10,062 bases of DNA from an uncultured Burkholderiales bacterium (GTDB lineage: Bacteria; Pseudomonadota; Gammaproteobacteria; Burkholderiales; Burkholderiaceae_D), in NCBI GenBank assembly GCA_903904635.1, contig CAIVDH010000048.1:1-10062 (forward strand), read 5' to 3'. The notes below the pieces were generated by a model, which was given only the letters and a program-made list of their open reading frames with translations, was not told the DNA's origin and searched no databases. Position 1 is the first letter of the stretch, and every line of letters starts with the position of its first letter. Shown here in pieces: positions 5,597-10,062 of this stretch. Made by a program: the position numbers and the translations under genes.

Positions 5597-6748
5597 ATGG
5601 TCAGCGCTACCTTATCCTGGTCCGATCGTTTGCTGGGATGGCGTGACCGTCTACTGGCCAACCCTGCTTTTCACCGCGCCGCCTCTGGCTTTGTCCTGAC
5701 GCGCCCGATTGCGCACAAGCGCGCCCGTGAACTCTTCGATCTGGTCGCAGGCTTTGTGTATTCACAAGTGCTAGCAGCATGCGTAAAACTCGATCTGTTT
5801 GGCAAGCTCGCCGATGGCCCGCAAAGCCTGTCCGTGCTGGCTGAGCAAATGCAACTTTCTACGGAAGCGACCGAGCGCCTGCTGGCTGCGGCACTCTCCA
5901 TCAAACTAGTTGAAAAACGTGGCTTGGATGCCGACGGCAAGCCGCGCTACGGACTCGGCGTACTCGGCGCACCGTTGGTCGGCAATGAAGCCTTGCTGGC
6001 CATGATCACGCATCATGCAACGCTGTATACCGACCTGACTGATCCGGTTGCGCTGTTGCGCGGCAGTGGTCCGCCGCCCGCGCTGTCTGGTTATTACCCT
6101 TACACCGCAGAGAACGCCACCACACACGCCGCCGAGCTCAGCCCTGAAAAAGTGGCCAGCTATTCGCAATTAATGGCCGCTTCCCAGCCGCTGGTGGCAA
6201 CGGAAATTCTGGATGCCTTTCCACTGACACGCTTTAAGAGCCTGCTCGATGTCGGCGGCGGCGAGGGGCGTTTTCTCACCAGCGTGGCGGCACGCGCGCC
6301 GCATCTGAAGCTCACCTTATTTGATTTACCTGCAGTCGCCGAACGCGCCCGTGGCCGTTTTGCTACTGCCGGTATAGCGGACCGTGCGCAGGCAGTGGGC
6401 GGTAATTTTCTTGCTGATGTCTTGCCCACCGGTGCCGACATCGCCTCACTAGTGCGGGTCATTCATGATCATGACGATGAGCGAGCGCTAACTATTTTGA
6501 AATCTGTGCGGCGCGCCTTGCCAGCTGGTGGCACCCTGATTTTGGCTGAGCCCATGTCAGGCACGCGCGGCGCTGAGGCCATGGGCGATGCGTACTTTGG
6601 CTTTTATTTGCTGGCCATGGGACGCGGCCGGCCGCGCACAAAAGAGGAATTGACCGGATTAATAGAGGCCGCAGGCTTTGCCGGCGTGCGGCTGTTGCCA
6701 ACGCGGATACCGCTACAAGTGAGGCTGTTAGTCGCGCAAGCGGTGTAA
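5597..6748 (+). CDS. crtF: CrtF, carotenoid O-methyltransferase (demethylspheroidene O-methyltransferase)
   Basis: CrtF (383 aa) methylates the 1-hydroxyl of acyclic carotenoids with S-adenosylmethionine, giving methoxylated pigments of the spheroidene or spirilloxanthin series. The N-terminal half, including ARELFDLVAGFVYSQVLAAC (43-62) and the winged-helix segment SVLAEQMQLSTEATERLLAA (79-98), is the dimerisation/substrate domain. The Rossmann methyltransferase domain shows SAM motif I LLDVGGGEGRF (216-226), FDLP (242-245) and VIHDHDDERA (288-297), where the His-Asp cluster corresponds to the family's catalytic region, then LILAEPM (314-320). Length is usual for CrtF. It follows crtE by six bases, and ATG 5597 has only a weak ribosome-binding site. 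The stop TAA (6746-6748) lies inside the first bchC operator palindrome. Confidence 0.93.
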   Translation: MVSATLSWSDRLLGWRDRLLANPAFHRAASGFVLTRPIAHKRARELFDLVAGFVYSQVLAACVKLDLFGKLADGPQSLSVLAEQMQLSTEATERLLAAALSIKLVEKRGLDADGKPRYGLGVLGAPLVGNEALLAMITHHATLYTDLTDPVALLRGSGPPPALSGYYPYTAENATTHAAELSPEKVASYSQLMAASQPLVATEILDAFPLTRFKSLLDVGGGEGRFLTSVAARAPHLKLTLFDLPAVAERARGRFATAGIADRAQAVGGNFLADVLPTGADIASLVRVIHDHDDERALTILKSVRRALPAGGTLILAEPMSGTRGAEAMGDAYFGFYLLAMGRGRPRTKEELTGLIEAAGFAGVRLLPTRIPLQVRLLVAQAV

Positions 6749-6813
6749 ATGCAGGTTGACAGTAAAATATGTAAATATTGCTTGACAGTACCAACTGTAA
6801 GTCTAGAATGACA
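6744..6813 (+). promoter_or_regulatory. Triple PpsR/CrtJ-type operator upstream of bchC
   Basis: Three perfect TGT-N12-ACA palindromes occur in a row: TGTAAATGCAGGTTGACA (6744-6761), TGTAAATATTGCTTGACA (6770-6787) and TGTAAGTCTAGAATGACA (6796-6813). Each gap is exactly 8 bases, so the period is 26 bp. The right halves all read TGACA. PpsR/CrtJ is known to bind pairs of such sites 8 bp apart at bchC and other pigment promoters; three in strict register is more than the classic pair. The second site contains the bchC -35 and the third covers the -10, while the first overlaps the last five bases of crtF. Confidence 0.8.
6782..6809 (+). promoter_or_regulatory. Predicted sigma70-type promoter of bchC
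   Basis: TTGACA (6782-6787) and TAGAAT (6804-6809) are separated by 16 bases; the -35 is perfect and the -10 has one mismatch. Transcription would begin near 6816. The promoter sits inside the operator array, as expected for repression by occlusion. It lies between crtF and bchC, so bchCXY can be transcribed both from here and by read-through from crtE. Confidence 0.65.
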
Positions 6814-6837
6814 CTATCCCTTAAAGCCAGGTAGATC

Positions 6838-6903
6838 ATGACCAACCTGCTCGACAAGACTAATCAGCGCAACACCAGTGCCTTAAAGCGGGGTGCTGCA
6901 TGA
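6838..6903 (+). CDS. Possible 21-residue leader peptide translationally coupled to bchC
   Basis: ATG 6838 begins an open frame of 21 codons (MTNLLDKTNQRN…ALKRGAA) that stops at TGA 6901-6903. The stop overlaps the bchC start as ATGA (6900-6903), in a different frame. AGGT (6829-6832) lies about six bases upstream as a ribosome-binding site, and the predicted bchC transcription start is only about 22 bases before the ATG. bchC's own ribosome-binding site is poor, so ribosomes finishing this frame may start bchC. The peptide is polar and basic at the end, with no signal or membrane segment and no family I recognise. It could be a chance open frame. Confidence 0.45.
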   Translation: MTNLLDKTNQRNTSALKRGAA

Positions 6904-7838
6904 ACGCGCAAGCCGTCGTGCTGGAGCAGCCATTGCAGCTCAGCGTGCGCGAGCTGCCATTGGTCGACGCGACGGTGAATGATCTGGTGGTTGATATTTG
7001 CTGGAGCGGTATTTCTACCGGCACTGAAAAATTACTCTGGTCGGGCCGCATGCCTAGCTTTCCTGGCATGGGCTATCCGCTGGTGCCTGGCTATGAATCA
7101 GTAGGTCGGGTTGCGCAACCGGGCAGTAGTACAAATTACAAAGTCGGTGAAATGGTGTTTGTGCCCGGCGCAGCTTGCTTCGGCGATGTTCGCGGCTTGT
7201 TTGGTGGTGCTGCTTCACGGGTGGTGATTCCTGCGCTACGTGCCGTGCGCATCAAAGAAGAGTTGGGTGAGCAGGGTACGTTGCTGGCATTGGCCGCTAC
7301 GGCCTATCACGCACATTCAGCACCAGGGCTGACACAACCTGAACTCATTATTGGTCATGGTGTACTGGGCCGCATGATGGCAAGACTGGCCGTGTTAGCT
7401 GGTGCCAAGCCGGTTGTGTGGGATACCAACCCTGAACGCCGTACCGGCAATGTTGGCTATGACGTGATTGATCCCAAAGACGATACGCGCACGAATTATC
7501 GTTGCATCTGTGACGTCAGTGGCGATGCAAAATTACTCGACACACTCATTTCACGCGCAGCACCAAATTGCGAAATCGTGCTGGCCGGTTTTTATGATGA
7601 GCGCATTTCATTTGCGTTTGCGCCGGCCTTCATGCGCGAAGCCCGCATCCGGGTTGCGGCGCAATGGAAGCCACAGGATTTACAAGCCGTGCGTGAGCTG
7701 GCTGAATCCGGACGTTTATCACTAGACCATCTCATTACTCATCGCAGCGCGCCCGATCAGGCTGACGCTGCTTACCGTACTGCCTTCAGTGACCCTAACT
7801 GTCTGAAGATGATCCTCGACTGGAGAAGCACAAAATGA
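6900..7838 (+). CDS. bchC: BchC, bacteriochlorophyllide a 3-hydroxyethyl dehydrogenase
   Basis: BchC (312 aa) oxidises the C3 hydroxyethyl group of 3-hydroxyethyl bacteriochlorophyllide a to the acetyl group, using NAD. It is a medium-chain dehydrogenase-like protein. The N-terminal part has ICWSGISTGTEKLLWSGRMP (33-52) and YPLVPGYESVGRV (59-71), conserved in BchC; the cofactor-binding turn is GHGVLGR (152-158), with Asp175 (VWDTNPERR) after the second strand suiting NAD. FPGMGYPLVPGYE is typical of the family. Length is usual. The start ATG 6900 overlaps the stop of a 21-codon frame, and its own stop overlaps the bchX start as ATGA (7835-7838), so translation of bchC and bchX is probably coupled. 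Confidence 0.95.
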   Translation: MNAQAVVLEQPLQLSVRELPLVDATVNDLVVDICWSGISTGTEKLLWSGRMPSFPGMGYPLVPGYESVGRVAQPGSSTNYKVGEMVFVPGAACFGDVRGLFGGAASRVVIPALRAVRIKEELGEQGTLLALAATAYHAHSAPGLTQPELIIGHGVLGRMMARLAVLAGAKPVVWDTNPERRTGNVGYDVIDPKDDTRTNYRCICDVSGDAKLLDTLISRAAPNCEIVLAGFYDERISFAFAPAFMREARIRVAAQWKPQDLQAVRELAESGRLSLDHLITHRSAPDQADAAYRTAFSDPNCLKMILDWRSTK

Positions 7839-8863
7839 CGCAATCGATTCCGGCAACTGCAACGATTAAATTCATGCAAAAAGAAAATTTGCAGACTGAC
7901 AGCCTGCGCGCTGAAGCGGCAATAGAGCCGGATCCGGTTGCGACTTCGCCCGCCACCAAAGAAACCCAGATCATCGCGATCTACGGTAAAGGGGGCATAG
8001 GCAAGAGTTTCACGCTGGCCAACTTGTCTTACATGATGGCGCAGCAAGGTAAAAAAGTTTTGCTGATCGGCTGTGATCCCAAGAGCGACACCACATCTTT
8101 ACTGTTTGGTGGTCGTGCCTGCCCAACCATCATCGAAACATCGTCCAAGAAAAAACTCGCAGGTGAAGCCGTTGCCATTGGTGACGTTTGCTTTAAGCGC
8201 GATGGTGTGTATGCGATGGAGCTCGGTGGCCCTGAAGTCGGTCGCGGTTGTGGTGGTCGCGGCATTATTCACGGCTTTGAACTGCTGGAAAAATTAGGCT
8301 TTCACGAATGGGGTTTTGATTACGTGCTGCTCGACTTCTTGGGCGATGTCGTATGCGGCGGTTTCGGTTTGCCGATTGCGCGTGACATGTGCCAAAAAGT
8401 GATCGTCGTTGCCAGCAATGATTTGCAGTCGCTGTATGTGGCCAACAATGTTTGCTCGGCAGTGGAATATTTCCGCAAGCTCGGTGGCAATGTCGGTGTG
8501 GCCGGTATGGTCATTAACAAAGATGACGGCACCGGTGAAGCACAGGCTTTTGCTGATCATGCAGGTATACCTGTGCTGTCAGCCATACCAGCGAATGAAG
8601 ATATTCGTCGCAAGAGCGCCAGCTACGAAATCATCGGCCGTCCGGATAGTCAGTGGGGCGAGCTGTTTGCCACCCTCGCACAAAACGTCGCCGATGCGCC
8701 GCCTATGCGTCCTAAGCCTATGTCGCAAGATGAATTGCTCGGCTTGTTCTCGGCAGATGTCGTCGGTCGCAATGTGGTGTTGGAGCCTGCCACGGTGTTC
8801 GACATGGTCGGCAAAACAGAAATCATTAAAGAAACCCTGGAAGTGGTCTACGACGAGGTTTAA
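7835..8863 (+). CDS. bchX: BchX, iron protein of chlorophyllide a reductase
   Basis: BchX (342 aa) is the nitrogenase-iron-protein-like ATPase subunit of chlorophyllide a oxidoreductase. As a homodimer with one [4Fe-4S] cluster it passes electrons to BchYZ, which reduces ring B (C7-C8). After a variable N-terminal extension of about 44 residues come the P-loop YGKGGIGKS (50-58), GCDPKSDTT (79-87), and the two cluster cysteines Cys139 (GRGCGGRG) and Cys174 (DVVCGGFG). DFLGDVVCGGF rather than the DVLGDVVCGGF usual in BchL/NifH is a BchX-type feature. ASNDLQSLYVANN (194-206) is also typical. The start overlaps the bchC stop (ATGA). bchY begins 30 bases after the stop. Confidence 0.97.
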   Translation: MTQSIPATATIKFMQKENLQTDSLRAEAAIEPDPVATSPATKETQIIAIYGKGGIGKSFTLANLSYMMAQQGKKVLLIGCDPKSDTTSLLFGGRACPTIIETSSKKKLAGEAVAIGDVCFKRDGVYAMELGGPEVGRGCGGRGIIHGFELLEKLGFHEWGFDYVLLDFLGDVVCGGFGLPIARDMCQKVIVVASNDLQSLYVANNVCSAVEYFRKLGGNVGVAGMVINKDDGTGEAQAFADHAGIPVLSAIPANEDIRRKSASYEIIGRPDSQWGELFATLAQNVADAPPMRPKPMSQDELLGLFSADVVGRNVVLEPATVFDMVGKTEIIKETLEVVYDEV

Positions 8864-8876
8864 CCGACTGGTTAAA
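8859..8876 (+). other. Small intercistronic hairpin between bchX and bchY
   Basis: TTTAACC (8859-8865) pairs perfectly with GGTTAAA (8870-8876) around the loop GACT. The stem includes the bchX stop codon and is 17 bases before the bchY start. It is too AU-rich and lacks a U-tract to be a terminator; an effect on mRNA processing or stability is possible but unproven. Confidence 0.4.
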
Positions 8877-8893
8877 ACACGAGAGCGCAAATC

Positions 8894-10062
8894 ATGAGCC
8901 ATCCCATCATTCCTATCATCGCCAATCCCGACGCCCTAAAGAGCGACGGGCACGGCTGTCATTCCGGCAAAGATGAAATGGCCGCTGCTGCCCGTGCGGC
9001 CGGCAAAAGTGAGGCACTGGATCAGTACGCCAAAGATTATCCTAAGGGCCCGCATGATCAGCCGCAAAGCATGTGCCCAGCGTTTGGTTCATTGCGTGTC
9101 GGTTTGCGTATGCGTCGTACCGCGACAATATTGTCCGGTTCAGCTTGCTGCGTATATGGACTGACCTTTACATCCCATTTTTACGGCGCGCGCCGCAGCG
9201 TTGGTTACGTGCCATTTAATTCTGAATCGCTCGTCACCGGCAAATTATTTGAAGATATACGTGACGCTGTTCACAAAGAAGCCAATCCGGATTTATATGA
9301 CGTCATCGTCATCATCAATCTGTGCGTACCAACAGCCAGCGGTGTGCCGCTACAAATTCTGCCCAAAGAAATAAATGGTGTGCGCATCATCGGCATTGAT
9401 GTACCCGGCTTTGGTGTGCCCACGCATGCAGAAGCAAAAGATGTATTGGCCGGTGCAATGCTCAAATATGCGCGCACCGAAGCCATGGCTGGCCCGGTTG
9501 CAGCACCGCGTGTAAAGCGCAGCGACAAACCCACCATCACCATGCTGGGCGAAATGTTCCCGGCTGATCCGGTCGTCATCGGCATGATGCTAGAACCCAT
9601 GGGATTAGCTGCTGGTTCCGTTGTGCCGACACGGGAATGGCGCGAACTCTATACCGCACTGGATTGCGCCGCAGTGGCAGCGATTCATCCTTTTTATACC
9701 GCCAGCATTCGTGAATTTGAAGCCGCCGGTCGCAGCATCATAGGCTCGGCACCCGTCGGTTATGACGGTACCGAAAGCTGGTTGCAGGCCATAGGCCAGC
9801 AATGCAATGTCGGGCAAGACAAAATCGATGCAGCAAAAAATCGCATTCTGCCAGCCATCAAAGCCGCACTTGCTGCCAAGCCCATCAAAGGTCGCATCAC
9901 TTTGTCAGGCTATGAAGGTTCGGAATTACTGGTCGCACGTCTGCTGATAGAAAGCGGCGCCGATCTGCGTTACGTTGGCACTGCCTGCCCTCGCACACCG
10001 TATAGCGAATTGGATCGTCAGTGGTTAGAAGCGCGCGGCGTGCATGTGCAATATCGCGCCTC
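8894..10062 (+). CDS. bchY: BchY, chlorophyllide a reductase subunit Y (3' end missing)
   Basis: The frame from ATG 8894 is open to the window edge, 389 codons, about four fifths of a usual BchY. BchY with BchZ forms the catalytic part of chlorophyllide a reductase, related to NifDK and BchNB. The likely [4Fe-4S] ligands are Cys61 (QSMCPAFGSLR), Cys86 (SGSACCVYGLTF; Cys85 is adjacent) and Cys144 (INLCVPTASGVP), matching in position the three BchY cysteines known from Rhodobacter. Further family segments are GIDVPGFGVPTHAEAKDVL (167-185), MLGEMFPADPVVIG and YVGTACPRTPY. ATG 8894 follows GAGAG at 8880-8884 (positions of the purine run) and starts with MSHPIIPI. bchZ is expected next. No internal stop or frameshift is seen. 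Confidence 0.96.
   Translation, partial: MSHPIIPIIANPDALKSDGHGCHSGKDEMAAAARAAGKSEALDQYAKDYPKGPHDQPQSMCPAFGSLRVGLRMRRTATILSGSACCVYGLTFTSHFYGARRSVGYVPFNSESLVTGKLFEDIRDAVHKEANPDLYDVIVIINLCVPTASGVPLQILPKEINGVRIIGIDVPGFGVPTHAEAKDVLAGAMLKYARTEAMAGPVAAPRVKRSDKPTITMLGEMFPADPVVIGMMLEPMGLAAGSVVPTREWRELYTALDCAAVAAIHPFYTASIREFEAAGRSIIGSAPVGYDGTESWLQAIGQQCNVGQDKIDAAKNRILPAIKAALAAKPIKGRITLSGYEGSELLVARLLIESGADLRYVGTACPRTPYSELDRQWLEARGVHVQYRA

Larger units (their letters stand above)
6744..6816 (+). repeat. 26-bp direct repeat, about 2.8 copies, carrying the operators
   Basis: Units begin at 6744, 6770 and 6796. Unit 1 and unit 2 agree at 18 of 26 positions, unit 2 and unit 3 at 16 of 26. The shared pattern is TGTAARTNNNGNNTGACA followed by NTA, so similarity reaches past the palindrome into the spacer. 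This suggests origin by tandem duplication of one operator-plus-spacer unit. Confidence 0.6.

Noticed and set aside
8409..8897. 162-codon plus-strand frame overlapping bchX
   Set aside because: Shadow of bchX in another frame; the composition is Cys/Met/Trp-rich as expected for an out-of-frame reading.
1..10062. CRISPR array, tRNA, rRNA, insertion sequence or phage genes
   Set aside because: No regularly spaced identical repeats with unique spacers, no tRNA-like folds and no transposase or phage protein signatures were seen; the only tandem repeat is the 26-bp operator array.

Overview
The window reads as chromosomal DNA of a phototrophic proteobacterium that makes bacteriochlorophyll a, most likely a betaproteobacterium of the Burkholderiales type. 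The grounds are a crtEF-bchCXY run typical of purple-bacterial photosynthesis gene clusters, a System I cytochrome c maturation operon, moderately high GC by eye, and a paired-hairpin extragenic repeat of a kind common in Betaproteobacteria. The genus cannot be fixed from this sequence.

Left part (1-2863). Bases 2-85 may hold the 3' end of an unidentified rightward gene. A two-hairpin palindromic repeat (53-153) separates it from a leftward operon ccmA-ccmB-ccmC-ccmD-ccmE. This operon is tightly packed: stop/start overlaps join A-B, C-D and D-E, and a good sigma70-type promoter (2891-2919) lies just upstream of ccmA. It encodes the haem export and haem chaperone part of cytochrome c maturation; ccmF, ccmG and ccmH are not in the window.

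Middle (3018-4427). A single leftward gene encodes a 469-residue lipoprotein with a C-terminal domain resembling the TbpB-type beta-barrel. Its function is unknown. It lies between the ccm operon and the photosynthesis genes and is divergent from the latter.

Right part (4428-10062). Rightward crtE (GGPP synthase), crtF (carotenoid O-methyltransferase), bchC (bacteriochlorophyllide dehydrogenase), bchX and the first 389 codons of bchY (chlorophyllide a reductase subunits). crtE and crtF supply the C20 precursor and the methoxy group of spheroidene/spirilloxanthin-type carotenoids; bchX, bchY (and presumably bchZ beyond the edge) with bchC convert chlorophyllide a toward bacteriochlorophyllide a. 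pufBALM-type genes probably follow bchZ.

The most notable findings are regulatory. Upstream of crtE there are two, and upstream of bchC three, palindromes of the PpsR/CrtJ type (TGT-N12-ACA), all repeated with a strict 26-bp period (8-bp gaps) and overlapping sigma70-like promoter elements. The three bchC sites are a decayed 26-bp tandem repeat, and the first overlaps the crtF stop codon. Between the bchC promoter and bchC lies a 21-codon open frame with its own ribosome-binding site, whose stop overlaps the bchC start as ATGA; it may be an undescribed leader peptide. I saw no CRISPR array, tRNA, rRNA, insertion sequence or phage gene.
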